A stretch of 64,000 nt of DNA from Bradyrhizobium sp. CCBAU 53340 (lineage in GTDB: Bacteria; Pseudomonadota; Alphaproteobacteria; Rhizobiales; Xanthobacteraceae). Within the stretch, counting starts at the first letter, position 1, and each line of letters starts with the position of its first letter. The stretch lies in the NCBI RefSeq assembly GCF_015291645.1, contig NZ_CP030055.1:5580001-5644000 (forward strand). The letters are read 5' to 3'. The notes under the pieces were generated by a model. It was not told the origin of the DNA and did not search any database. It was given only the letters and a program-made list of their open reading frames with translations. Of this stretch, positions 54,829 to 63,687 are shown in pieces. Position numbers and translations under genes: made by a program.

Positions 54829-54855
54829 GCGCCTCTCCCTGCCCCACCATCATAC

Positions 54856-57800
54856 TCATTGCAGGAGCGGGGTCCGCAAGTCGAGGGTCAGCGGAAATTC
54901 ACTTGTGCGTTCCTCGGGCGGCGGCTGCATCGGCCCCGGCGTATGGCCGTGGTCCTGGAAGCGCGCCAGCCGCCGCGCCTCGGCCTCGTAGGTATTGACC
55001 GGCTTGGTGTCGTAGTTGCGGCCGCCCGGATGGGCGACGTGATAGACGCAGCCGCCGAGCGAGCGGCCGTTCCAGCTGTCGATAAGGTCGAAGGTCAGCG
55101 GCGCATGGACCGGAATGGTCGGGTGCAGGCCGGAGGCCGGCTGCCAAGCCTTGAAGCGGACGCCGGCCACGGCCTCTCCCGAGCGACCGGTCGAGGTCAT
55201 CGGCAGACGGCGGCCGTTGCAGGTGATGACGTGACGCCCCTCGACGAAACCGTCCGCCTTGACCTGGAGGCGCTCGACCGAACTATCGACATAGCGCACG
55301 GTGCCGCCGGCCGAGCCTTCTTCGCCGAGCACGTGCCAGGGCTCCAGCGCCTGCCGCAGCTCCATCGTCACACCGCCATGATGGACGCGGCCGAAGGCGG
55401 GGAAGCGGAATTCGAGCTGGGCCAGATACCATTCCGGCTCGAACGGATAGCCCGATGTCTTGAGCTCGGAGAGCACATCCTGGAAATCTTCCCAGATGAA
55501 ATGCGGCAGCATGAAGCGGTCATGCAGCGCGGTGCCCCAGCGCACGAACTTGCCTTGCTGCGGCTCGCGCCAGAACTTTGCGATCAGCGCGCGGATCAGG
55601 AGCTGCTGCGCCAGCGACATGCGCGGATCCGGCGGCATTTCGAGCGCGCGGAACTCGACGAGGCCGAGCCGACCGGTCGGCCCGTCAGGCGAATAGAGCT
55701 TGTCGATGCAGATCTCGGCGCGGTGCGTGTTGCCGGTGATGTCGACCAGCAGATGCCGGAACAAGCGGTCCACCAGCCATAGCGGGGTCTGGTAGCCCGG
55801 CGGCGGCACATGCGACAGCGCGATCTCGAGCTCGTAAATGCTGTCGTGGCGCGCTTCGTCGATGCGCGGCGCCTGGCTGGTCGGGCCAATGAACAGGCCG
55901 GAGAAGAAATAGGACAGCGACGGATGCCGCTGCCAATAGAGCACGAGGCTCTTGAGCAGATCGGGCCGGCGCAGGAACGGCGAATCCTGCGGGCTCGAGC
56001 CGCCGATCACGACGTGATTGCCGCCGCCGGTGCCGGTGTGGCGGCCATCGACCAGGAAGCGGTTGGCGCCGAGACGCACCTTGCCCGCGTCCTCATAAAG
56101 GCCGGAGGTGATCTCGACCGCATCGCGCCAGCTCTGCGCCGGCTGGATGTTGACCTCGATGACACCGGGGTCCGGCGTCACCTTGACGACCTCGACGCGC
56201 GGATCGAACGGCGGCGCGTAGCCCTCGACATGGACCTGCAGCTGCATCTCCTCGGCCGTGGCTTCGAGTGCCGCGACCAGCTCGAGATAATCCTCGATGC
56301 GCTCGACCGGCGGCATGAAGGCGCAGATCACGCCGTCGCGCACCTCTACCGACATCGCGGTGCGGACCGGGATGGAGGTGTTGAGATGCTCGGGCGCAAC
56401 GCGCGGCGGTGATTTCGGCCGCGCCGGCGGCGTGAACACCGGCAGCCTGTCGCGCGCCTCCATCGGATCCTGCTCGACGATGTAGGGATATTGATTGGGC
56501 GGCACGTAGCCGAGCGAGCCGATCGGCAGGCGCAGGCCGAGCGGTGAATCGCCCGGAGACAGGAACAGATGGCCGCGCCGGAGCTGCCAGCGCTCGCTGC
56601 GCCAGCGTGGCGGCGCGTTCCAGCGCTGCACCGGCAGCACGAAGCCGCGCGGAGTGCGGAGGCCCTGGTTGAAGACCCGCGCCATGCGTGCGCGCGCTTC
56701 CGGATCGGACAATTGCGAATTGGAGGGATCGACGTTAATCGGAAGCTCGGCTTCTTTCTGAAGCCAGTAGACGGTGTCCTCATAGGCCGGGATGATGTAG
56801 CCGGGATCAAGCCCGAGCCGCGCCGCCGTGCCTTCCATGAAGTCCTCGGCGTCCTCGGTCTGGGCGCGCCTGGGATTGTCGATCTTAGCAATGAGGTCGG
56901 CGTTCTTCCAGATCGGCACACCGTCCTTGCGCCAGTACAGGCCGAACGCCCAGCGCGGCAGGCTCTCGCCGGGATACCATTTGCCCTGGCCGTAATGCAG
57001 CAGGCCACCCGGCGCAAAGCGCGCGCGCAGGCGACGGATCAGATCGTCGCCGAGCGCGCGCTTGGTCGGGCCGACGGCTTCCGTATTCCATTCCGCCGCT
57101 TCGAGATCATCCACAGACACGAAGGTTGGCTCGCCACCCATGGTGAGGCGCACGTCCTGGCTTGCGAGATCGCCGTCGACCTGCTCGCCGAGATCGTTGA
57201 GCCGCACCCAGGATTCATCCGAGAACGGTTTTGTGATGCGCGGCGCCTCGCGGATGCGCTTCACGCTCATGTCGAAGGCGAACTCGACCTCGGCAAAGCC
57301 GGCACCGCCGGAGATCGGCGCGGCCGAGCGATAATGCGGCGTGGCGGCCACGGGGATATGCCCCTCACCCGCGAGCATGCCTGATGTCGCGTCGAACCCG
57401 ATCCAGCCGGCGCCCGGCAGATAGACCTCGGCCCAGGCGTGCAGATCGGTGAAGTCGTTCTCGACCTCGGGCGGTCCCTCGATCGGATCGATGTCGGGGC
57501 GGATCTGGATGAGGTAGCCGGAGACGAAGCGGGCGGCGAGCCCGAGATGACGGAAGGTCTGGATCAATAGCCAGGCCGAGTCGCGGCACGAGCCGGCGCA
57601 AGACGTCAGCGTCTCCTCCGGCGTCTGCACGCCGGGCTCCATGCGGATGATGTAGCTGATCTTCTTCTGCAGCTCGCGATTGAGCTCGACCAGGAAGTTG
57701 ACCGTGTTCGGCGCCTCGCGCGGGATCGAGGCCAGATATTTCGCGAACTCGGCATCGGGCTTGATGGTCTCGAGATACGGCGCGAGCTCGGTCTTGAGAT

Positions 57801-58125
57801 CCCTGGGGTATTCGAACGGAAAGCTGTCCGCGTAAGGCTCGACGAAGAAGTCGAACGGGTTGACCGTCGTCATCTGCGCCGTGAAGTCGACCTCGAATTT
57901 CAGCTCGGTGGTCTTCTCCGGGAAGACGTAGCGGGCGAGCCAGTTGCCCTGTGGGTCCTGCTGCCAGTTCACGAAGTGATTGGCCGGGGTGACCTTGAGC
58001 GAATAGCTCATGACCGGCGTGCGCGTATGCGGCGCCGGCCGCAGGCGGATGGTCTGCGGTCCCAGGTCGATCGGGCGGTCGTATTTGTAGTGCGTGACGT
58101 GGTGTAATGCGACGTAGATCGACAC
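54856..58125 (-). CDS. DUF2126 protein with N-terminal transglutaminase domain
   Basis: The product has about 1089 residues. The N-terminal transglutaminase-like domain (about 1-290) has Cys180 (GSCRDSAW), His229 ([10 protein letters not shown]) and Asp245 (WIGFDAT). The remaining 790 residues are DUF2126, with [12 protein letters not shown] (about 329-340), PGVIEVNI (653-660) and HTGTGGGNH at 696-704. The last resembles the NGAGxH loop of glutamine synthetases, in line with the published prediction that this region is a permuted GS-like amidoligase. I use GTG 58125 with GGAG upstream, starting [17 protein letters not shown]. First gene of the operon. Confidence 0.9.
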   Translation of the reverse strand: MSIYVALHHVTHYKYDRPIDLGPQTIRLRPAPHTRTPVMSYSLKVTPANHFVNWQQDPQGNWLARYVFPEKTTELKFEVDFTAQMTTVNPFDFFVEPYADSFPFEYPRDLKTELAPYLETIKPDAEFAKYLASIPREAPNTVNFLVELNRELQKKISYIIRMEPGVQTPEETLTSCAGSCRDSAWLLIQTFRHLGLAARFVSGYLIQIRPDIDPIEGPPEVENDFTDLHAWAEVYLPGAGWIGFDATSGMLAGEGHIPVAATPHYRSAAPISGGAGFAEVEFAFDMSVKRIREAPRITKPFSDESWVRLNDLGEQVDGDLASQDVRLTMGGEPTFVSVDDLEAAEWNTEAVGPTKRALGDDLIRRLRARFAPGGLLHYGQGKWYPGESLPRWAFGLYWRKDGVPIWKNADLIAKIDNPRRAQTEDAEDFMEGTAARLGLDPGYIIPAYEDTVYWLQKEAELPINVDPSNSQLSDPEARARMARVFNQGLRTPRGFVLPVQRWNAPPRWRSERWQLRRGHLFLSPGDSPLGLRLPIGSLGYVPPNQYPYIVEQDPMEARDRLPVFTPPARPKSPPRVAPEHLNTSIPVRTAMSVEVRDGVICAFMPPVERIEDYLELVAALEATAEEMQLQVHVEGYAPPFDPRVEVVKVTPDPGVIEVNIQPAQSWRDAVEITSGLYEDAGKVRLGANRFLVDGRHTGTGGGNHVVIGGSSPQDSPFLRRPDLLKSLVLYWQRHPSLSYFFSGLFIGPTSQAPRIDEARHDSIYELEIALSHVPPPGYQTPLWLVDRLFRHLLVDITGNTHRAEICIDKLYSPDGPTGRLGLVEFRALEMPPDPRMSLAQQLLIRALIAKFWREPQQGKFVRWGTALHDRFMLPHFIWEDFQDVLSELKTSGYPFEPEWYLAQLEFRFPAFGRVHHGGVTMELRQALEPWHVLGEEGSAGGTVRYVDSSVERLQVKADGFVEGRHVITCNGRRLPMTSTGRSGEAVAGVRFKAWQPASGLHPTIPVHAPLTFDLIDSWNGRSLGGCVYHVAHPGGRNYDTKPVNTYEAEARRLARFQDHGHTPGPMQPPPEERTSEFPLTLDLRTPLLQ

Positions 58126-58261
58126 GGGGTACGGTGCTCCAGCAGCTTTTTTGAGCAGAACACCTGATGTGAGTGCGATCAAGCACTAACAACGGGCAGA
58201 CCGTGCCTATGCAAGGTGCGGGCCGAGTGTGTCCGGGTCGCTATCTGGTGCGCCGGAGGAC

Positions 58262-59566
58262 CTACGCCGCCGAGGTCAGCCCCTGCAAAAACTGCGTCAC
58301 CTCGCGGCGGAGCGTCTCGACTTCGCCGTGGACGCGCTCGGAGGCGCTGTTGACGCGAGCGGCGACGCGGCCGGTGTCGGCGGCGGCTTCGCTGATGCCG
58401 GTGACGTTGGAGGACATCTGCGAGGTGCCGGCCGAAGCCTCCTGGACGTTGCGAGCGATCTCGCGCGTCGCGGCCCCCTGCTGCTCGATCGAGGCCGCAA
58501 TGCTGGCGGTGATGCTGTCGATCTCCGCGATGGTCTGCGCGATCGCCTCGACGGCCGTGACCGAATTGGTGGTCGATTGCTGCATCTCGCCGACCTTGGC
58601 GCTGATCTCTTCGGTGGCTTTCGCGGTCTGGTTGGCGAGACTCTTGACCTCGGAGGCCACGACCGCGAAGCCGCGACCGGCCTCGCCCGCCCGCGCCGCC
58701 TCGATGGTGGCGTTGAGCGCGAGCAGATTGGTCTGCTCGGCGATCTCGCTGATCAGTTTGACGACGTCGCCGATCCGCAGCGCGGCGTCCGCGAGGTTTC
58801 GTATCTCGCTGCCGGCGCGATTGGCTTCGTTCACGGCGCGACCCGTGCTCGCGGTCGAGCCGGAGACCTGACGGCCGATCTCGGCGATCGAGGATGCGAG
58901 CTGCTCGGCGGCACTGGCGACGGTCGCAACGTTACGCGAGGCTTGGTCGGAGGCGCTGAGCACGCCGGAAGTCTGCCGGCTGGTCTTCTCGGCCGCAGCC
59001 GCCATCTGGCCGGCATCGGATTCGAGATCGGTCGCCGCGCCCATCAGCGTGCCGGCAACGCCGTCGAGATGCGTGCCGAACTGTCTGGCGAGATCGGCGA
59101 TCTCGACCACGCGGCGACCCAGGCTGTCGGTGCCGGAATTGATGACGGTGGCCGAACGGCGGAACGAGCCGGGCAGACCGCGGGCGAGGATCTTGCGGAA
59201 ATACTTGCCGCGGCTGGCATAGTCCATCGACGCCGACGCCTCGCGGACGAAGGCATCGGTGATGTCGAGCATGTCGTTGACCGATTTCTGGATCGATCCG
59301 ATCCGGCCGGCCTGTCGCTCACTGAGGACGCGTGCCTCGAGATCGCCGCACGAGGCCTTGCGGCACACCTCGGCCACCTCGTCGAGAGCGGCGGCGGTGC
59401 GTTGCTGGCCCCACGTCGCGTAGCCGAGCAGCACGACGGTCGCGCCAAGTAGTGCCGCGACGGAAATTCCGGTCACGCCGAGAAGCGAAAGGGCGACCGC
59501 AACGATAGCCAGAACACACGCGAGCGCGGTCGCTCCCTGCGCCTTAGAGAGAGAGCACAAATTCAT
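58262..59566 (-). CDS. Methyl-accepting chemotaxis protein, Aer-type without own PAS
   Basis: The product has 434 residues. Two adjacent hydrophobic spans near the N-terminus (about 15-55) leave almost no periplasmic loop. A cytoplasmic HAMP-like linker leads to a complete signalling domain with [20 protein letters not shown]. With no periplasmic sensor, it needs an internal signal input; the immediately upstream PAS gene (overlapping by 23 bases) is the obvious source. I use ATG 59566; another ATG lies four codons earlier. This is the layout of an Aer-type receptor split in two. Confidence 0.9.
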   Translation of the reverse strand: MNLCSLSKAQGATALACVLAIVAVALSLLGVTGISVAALLGATVVLLGYATWGQQRTAAALDEVAEVCRKASCGDLEARVLSERQAGRIGSIQKSVNDMLDITDAFVREASASMDYASRGKYFRKILARGLPGSFRRSATVINSGTDSLGRRVVEIADLARQFGTHLDGVAGTLMGAATDLESDAGQMAAAAEKTSRQTSGVLSASDQASRNVATVASAAEQLASSIAEIGRQVSGSTASTGRAVNEANRAGSEIRNLADAALRIGDVVKLISEIAEQTNLLALNATIEAARAGEAGRGFAVVASEVKSLANQTAKATEEISAKVGEMQQSTTNSVTAVEAIAQTIAEIDSITASIAASIEQQGAATREIARNVQEASAGTSQMSSNVTGISEAAADTGRVAARVNSASERVHGEVETLRREVTQFLQGLTSAA

Positions 59567-60065
59567 CGTAGCCGACACCCTGTTGCTTCAATAGTCCGAC
59601 CATCGCCTCGAAGCTCGCGCGCATGCCGTCCTTGGCATTGGCGTGCCGCGCTTCTTCGGCGCAAAGCGTCTTGTAGATCGGCTTGATGCGCTCGATCTGC
59701 ACGCGATCGGGCTTGCGGCGGTTGGAGTGATAGCCGACGATACTGCCGCGCTCGTCGAAGGTCGGCGTGACGTGGGCGAAGACCCAATAGTGGCTGCCGT
59801 CCTTTGCCAGGTTGACGACGTAGGCGAAGATCTCCTGCCTGGACTGGAGCGTGTCCCAGAGCAGCTTGAAGACCGCGCGCGGCATGTCGGGATGCCGGAT
59901 CAGGCTGTGGGGCGCGCCCATCAGTTCGGCATATGAATACTTCGCCATCCGGAGGAAGACGTCGTTGGCGTAGGTGATGCGGCCCTTGAGATCGGTCTTC
60001 GACACGATCAATTCCTCTTCACCGAGGAGGTTTTCCACGCCGGTCGGCCGTATCGCACGCGTCAT
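59544..60065 (-). CDS. PAS-domain sensor, Aer-like
   Basis: The product has 173 residues: a single PAS domain (about 15-120; [70 protein letters not shown]) and a helical tail (about 125-173). The RHPDMP and W-T motifs are the marks of Aer-type FAD-binding PAS domains. It overlaps the chemoreceptor gene by 23 bases, so the two proteins are made together. I infer a redox or oxygen sensor working on the adjacent chemoreceptor. An isolated PAS regulator is the alternative. Confidence 0.88.
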   Translation of the reverse strand: MTRAIRPTGVENLLGEEELIVSKTDLKGRITYANDVFLRMAKYSYAELMGAPHSLIRHPDMPRAVFKLLWDTLQSRQEIFAYVVNLAKDGSHYWVFAHVTPTFDERGSIVGYHSNRRKPDRVQIERIKPIYKTLCAEEARHANAKDGMRASFEAMVGLLKQQGVGYDEFVLSL

Positions 60066-60178
60066 CTTTGACGAATCCTGTCGAAGGGCGGCGCCCTCGA
60101 AGGAGTCGCCCGCATCACCTCACGATTACGGTGCGAAATGTTAATCCCGAGTGACCGCAGCAACTGCCGCGGTCATAT

Positions 60179-60206
60179 GACACCTACGTATCACTACGTA
60201 GGTGTC
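60179..60206. promoter_or_regulatory. Perfect 12-base inverted repeat upstream of the PAS-chemoreceptor operon
   Basis: GACACCTACGTA (60179-60190) and TACGTAGGTGTC (60195-60206) flank TCAC, lying 113 bases before the PAS start and 41 bases after the UxaA-like stop. No T run follows on either strand, which disfavours an intrinsic terminator. The TACGTAGG half-sites resemble FixJ-family recognition sequences, but only loosely. Confidence 0.55.
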
Positions 60207-60247
60207 GGCGTTCTGTCATTCCGGCAGCGAGGCGCCATCGCCGCCCG

Positions 60248-61771
60248 TTACATCGTCGCGCCCAGCACCCAGGGGGCGAACTCCGCACCACCGAAATCGA
60301 AGCTCTCGCTCTTGGTCGGCTGGCCGGAAGCAGTCTTCAGGATGAGATCGAAGATGCGCTCACCGCACTGCTGAACGCTCTCCTCGCCTTCGAGGATGGT
60401 GCCGCAATTGACGTCCATGTCCTCTTCCATGCGCTTGTACATGGGGGTGTTGGTGGCGAGCTTGATCGAGGGCGCTGGCTTGCAGCCGAACACGCTGCCG
60501 CGGCCGGTGGTGAAGCAGACCAGGTTGGCGCCGCCGGCGACCTGACCGGTCGCCGCGACCGGATCGTAACCAGGCGTATCCATGAACACGAAGCCGCGCT
60601 TAGTCACGGGCTCGGCATAGCGCAGCACCTCGACAAGATTGGTGGTGCCGGCCTTGGCCATGGCGCCGAGCGACTTTTCCAGAATGGTGGTAAGGCCGCC
60701 GGCCTTGTTGCCGGGGCTGGGATTGGCGTTCATCTCGGCGCCTTCGCGCGTCGTGTACTCGTCCCACCAGCGCATCAGATCGACGAGCTTCTCGCCGACC
60801 TCGCGGCTCACCGCGCGGCGCGTCAAGAGATGCTCGGCGCCATAGGTCTCCGGCGTCTCGGAGAGGATGACGGTGCCGCCGTGGCGGACGATGAGATCGC
60901 TGGCCGCGCCCAGCGCCGGATTGGCCGACACGCCGGAATAGCCGTCCGAGCCGCCGCATTGCAGGGCCACGGTGAGCTCGCTTGCCGGCACCGTTTCGCG
61001 CTTGACCTTGTTGGCGTCAGCGAGTGCCTCGCGCACGAAGGCGATGCCGGCTTCCACCGTCTTGCGGGTGCCGCCGACTTCCTGGATGTCCATCGCGCGC
61101 AGGCGGCCGGCGAGCTTCTGCTCTTCCATGAGCCCGCCGATCTGGTTCACCTCGCAGCCGAGGCCAAGCACGATGACATGGGAGAAATTGACGTGCCGCG
61201 CATAGCCACCCAGCGTGCGTCGGAGCAGCGCCAAGGGCTCGTTCTGCGTCATGCCGCAGCCGGTCTTGTGGGTCAGCGCGACCACGCCGTCGACATTGGG
61301 GAAGTCTGCCAGCGGATTGTCGCCGGTGAAGGGATTCTTCTTGAACACGTCGGCGACGAGGCTTGCGACATGCGCGCTGCAATTCACCGAAGTGAGGATG
61401 CCGATATAATTGCGCGTGGCGACGCGGCCGTCCGGACGACGAATGCCTTCGAAGGTTGCCGGCAGGTCGAAATTCGGCGTCGGCTTGGCGTCGGCGCAAT
61501 AGGCATAGTCCTTGGCGAAGTCGCCCATGCCGCAGTTCTGCACGTGCACGTGCTGGCCCGGCGCGATCGCCTGCGTCGCAAAGCCGATGATCTGGCCGTA
61601 GCGGATCACCGGCTCGCCGACAGCGATCGGCTTGATCGCGACCTTGTGGCCGGAGGGAATGCGCTCGACCGTGGTCACGCCGTCGGCCACCAATGTTCCC
61701 GGCGGCAGGCTTGCGCGCGCGATCAGCACGCCATCAGCGGGGTGCAGGCGGATGACGGGGCTGATGGTCAT
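60248..61771 (-). CDS. UxaA-family altronate/galactarate-type dehydratase
   Basis: This 507-residue dehydratase has an N-terminal SAF domain (about 1-95; HPADGVLIA, RYGQIIGFA) and a C-terminal UxaA/GarD domain with LTHKTGCGM, GLGCEVNQI, QCGGSDGYSG and NPSPGNKAGGLTTILEKS. UxaA-type enzymes remove water from sugar acids (altronate, galactarate). Here a DUF-type variant is possible; the neighbouring HpcH/HpaI-type aldolase 168 bases downstream would cleave the resulting 2-keto-3-deoxy acid. AAGGAGA precedes ATG 61771. No sugar-acid transporter lies beside it. Confidence 0.88.
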   Translation of the reverse strand: MTISPVIRLHPADGVLIARASLPPGTLVADGVTTVERIPSGHKVAIKPIAVGEPVIRYGQIIGFATQAIAPGQHVHVQNCGMGDFAKDYAYCADAKPTPNFDLPATFEGIRRPDGRVATRNYIGILTSVNCSAHVASLVADVFKKNPFTGDNPLADFPNVDGVVALTHKTGCGMTQNEPLALLRRTLGGYARHVNFSHVIVLGLGCEVNQIGGLMEEQKLAGRLRAMDIQEVGGTRKTVEAGIAFVREALADANKVKRETVPASELTVALQCGGSDGYSGVSANPALGAASDLIVRHGGTVILSETPETYGAEHLLTRRAVSREVGEKLVDLMRWWDEYTTREGAEMNANPSPGNKAGGLTTILEKSLGAMAKAGTTNLVEVLRYAEPVTKRGFVFMDTPGYDPVAATGQVAGGANLVCFTTGRGSVFGCKPAPSIKLATNTPMYKRMEEDMDVNCGTILEGEESVQQCGERIFDLILKTASGQPTKSESFDFGGAEFAPWVLGATM

Positions 61772-61795
61772 GGGAGTCTCCTTGGGTCTTCAAAG

Positions 61796-61933
61796 TATCG
61801 TGCCCCGGACGCAGCGCAGCGTGAAACGGTGCGCTGCTGAGCCGGGGCCCAGTTGTTACATCATGTACTTCACTGCCTTCTGGGTCCCGGCTCTGCGGAG
61901 CGGCACTGCGTGCCGCACCGCGTCCGGGACACG
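61796..61933. repeat. Palindromic intergenic repeat
   Basis: Imperfect inverted repeat spanning about 138 bases. Left arm (61796-61852) and right arm (61880-61933) share GGACGCAGCGCAG/CTCTGCGGAGCGGC-like sequence, CCGGGGCCCA and GTCCCGG blocks. It lies between the UxaA-like gene and the aldolase gene, in the same transcript. Such elements are dispersed in Bradyrhizobium as far as I recall. Confidence 0.75.
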
Positions 61934-61939
61934 GACAGC

Positions 61940-62716
61940 TTAGGCCTTGCCGCCCGACTCCTTGCGGGTCGCATTGACCTGCATCTTGGCGTAGGTGGTC
62001 ATCAGGCCGACCTCGTTCGAGAGCGTCACCAGCTTGAAGCCCATGTTGATGGCGCGCGCAGCGCCTTCCGCGCCGCTGCAATGGATGCCGGGGTTGAGGC
62101 CGCGCTTGCCGCACTCCTTGATGATCTTCTCGTAGATCGCGAGGATCTCGGGTTCGGAGCGATCGAGCTTCGGCTCGAGGCCATAGGAGAAGCCGAGGTC
62201 GGACGGGCCGATATAGACGCCGTCGATGCCCTCGACGTCGAGGATCGCTTCCATGTTCTCGACCGCGGTCCTGGTCTCCATCATCGGCAGCAGGATGGTG
62301 TCGGCATTGGCGGTCTTCTGGTAGGAGCCCGCGGTGCCGTACATGCCGGCGCGGATCGGGCCGTTGGAACGGACGCCCTGCGGCGGATATTTCGAATAGG
62401 AGACGAGGTTCCTGGCTTCCTGCGGCGTGTTGACCATCGGGCAGATCACGCCATAGGCGCCGCCATCGAGCACCTTGCCGATGATGCCGGGCTCGTTCCA
62501 GGGCACGCGGACCATCGGGGTCACCGGGTGCTTGTCCATGGCCTGGAAGCACTGCACCATCGACAGATAGTCCTGCACGCCGTGCTGCATGTCGACGGTG
62601 ACGCTGTCGAAGCCGCATTGCGCGATCATCTCGGCCGAGAAGCCGGAGGGGATAGCGAGCCACGCGTTGACCACGGCCTTGCCCGACTTCCAGATTTCCT
62701 TGACCTTGTTCGCCAC
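61940..62716 (-). CDS. HpcH/HpaI-family aldolase
   Basis: The product has 258 residues from GTG 62716, chosen for its AAGGAAGG site just upstream; an ATG 13 codons earlier is a weaker choice and a longer frame runs into repeat-derived sequence (RHCERSAAI). It is a class II aldolase: VDMQHG (His), MVRVPWNEP (Arg), ETRTAVENMEAILDVEGIDGVYIGPSDLG with the metal Glu and Asp. It cleaves 4-hydroxy-2-oxo acids, giving pyruvate plus an aldehyde. Possible roles are HpaI of homoprotocatechuate degradation (next gene is hpaR-like) or cleavage of the UxaA product. I cannot choose. Confidence 0.88.
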   Translation of the reverse strand: MANKVKEIWKSGKAVVNAWLAIPSGFSAEMIAQCGFDSVTVDMQHGVQDYLSMVQCFQAMDKHPVTPMVRVPWNEPGIIGKVLDGGAYGVICPMVNTPQEARNLVSYSKYPPQGVRSNGPIRAGMYGTAGSYQKTANADTILLPMMETRTAVENMEAILDVEGIDGVYIGPSDLGFSYGLEPKLDRSEPEILAIYEKIIKECGKRGLNPGIHCSGAEGAARAINMGFKLVTLSNEVGLMTTYAKMQVNATRKESGGKA

Positions 62717-63042
62717 GTTGCCTTCCTTCTTTGTTGTTTGAGCCTTCGTCACCATGACGAGCGCCGTGACAGCGCCAGCCGGTGTTACCGCCAAAGGGAT
62801 CGCCGCACTACGCTCGCAATGGCGCAAGACCTATGCGCTCGCCCACGGGATACTGGTTTCAAGGACACCAACCTCGCGGGCGGCGGCCACTATCGCCGTC
62901 CGGCTGTCATCCGGCAAGAGGATGCCATTTCTGCTGCGCTTAGAAGCGGTTTTCGCCCCGGGATCGCGGGGAATCAGTACCTTTGACCGAAAAAAGCCGC
63001 GGATGTCCATCGCGGTTGTCGCGCGCTCGCGCATATCTGCCG
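62717..63042. other. Intergenic region with repeat remnant
   Basis: About 325 bases between the aldolase and the MarR gene; no supported gene. The part near 62786-62830, translated leftward as RHCERSAAIP, matches a dispersed Bradyrhizobium-type repeat. Confidence 0.5.
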
Positions 63043-63561
63043 TCATTCCCCGGTACCTGCCTCGTGGTCCGCACCAAGCCCCGCGAGACTCTGCTCCAGC
63101 TCTCCCAGCATCTCCTGCAACTCGGCGAGCTTGCGCGCGCCGAAACGCTGCGTGATCTCGGCATAGATCGCCTCTGAGGTCGGCGCCACGAAGGCCATCA
63201 GCCGCACGCCCTCCTTCGAGATCGAAACCATGCTCCGCCGCTGATCGGTCTTCGCCGTCTTGCGCTCGATCAGGTTGCGCGCCTCGAGATCGCGCAGGAT
63301 GCGCGACAGGCTCGGTCCGAGGAGAAATGCGGTGCGCGCGAGTTCCGTGACCTCGGCCGCCTCGATCGCCGCAAGCGCGCGCAGGATGCGCCATTGCTGC
63401 TCGGTCAGGCCGTGCTCGCGCAGCGAGGGGCGGAATTGCCGCATCACCGCCTCGCGTGCCCTGAGCAGCGACATCGGCAGCGAGCGCGAAAAGTCGCGCA
63501 TCGGCACCTGGCGCGCGGCAGGCGCACTTCCGTCGGTGGGATCAGCCGGTCTTTTCGCCAT
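63043..63561 (-). CDS. hpaR: MarR-family regulator, HpaR-like
   Basis: This 172-residue MarR protein has its winged helix at about 55-120 (LTEQQWRILRALAAIE, LARTAFLLGPSLSRILRDLEARNLIER, TDQRRSMVSISKEG). An N-terminal arm and a C-terminal helix form the dimer interface. HpaR represses the homoprotocatechuate (hpa) genes; hpaH lies divergent, 127 bases away, with a perfect palindrome between. The high similarity pattern RxxxxRFRPSLREHGLTEQQWRILR supports HpaR over other MarR proteins, but not with certainty. Confidence 0.82.
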   Translation of the reverse strand: MAKRPADPTDGSAPAARQVPMRDFSRSLPMSLLRAREAVMRQFRPSLREHGLTEQQWRILRALAAIEAAEVTELARTAFLLGPSLSRILRDLEARNLIERKTAKTDQRRSMVSISKEGVRLMAFVAPTSEAIYAEITQRFGARKLAELQEMLGELEQSLAGLGADHEAGTGE

Positions 63562-63639
63562 GTCAGCCTTTCAAAGTCGGCCCTGTCGGGCCGCAAAACG
63601 TTTGCAGTGCAGCAAGCTCGAATTGTGTTTGACGCATTC

Positions 63640-63655
63640 ACTTAACATGTTAAGT
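63640..63655. promoter_or_regulatory. Perfect 16-base palindrome, putative HpaR operator
   Basis: ACTTAACATGTTAAGT is an exact palindrome between the divergent hpaR-like gene and hpaH, 79 bases from the former and 33 bases from the latter. It lies in an AT-rich region where promoters are expected and fits a MarR-type dimer site. Confidence 0.75.
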
Positions 63656-63687
63656 ATCTCCGGGCACCACGATTTGTAAGATCACGG

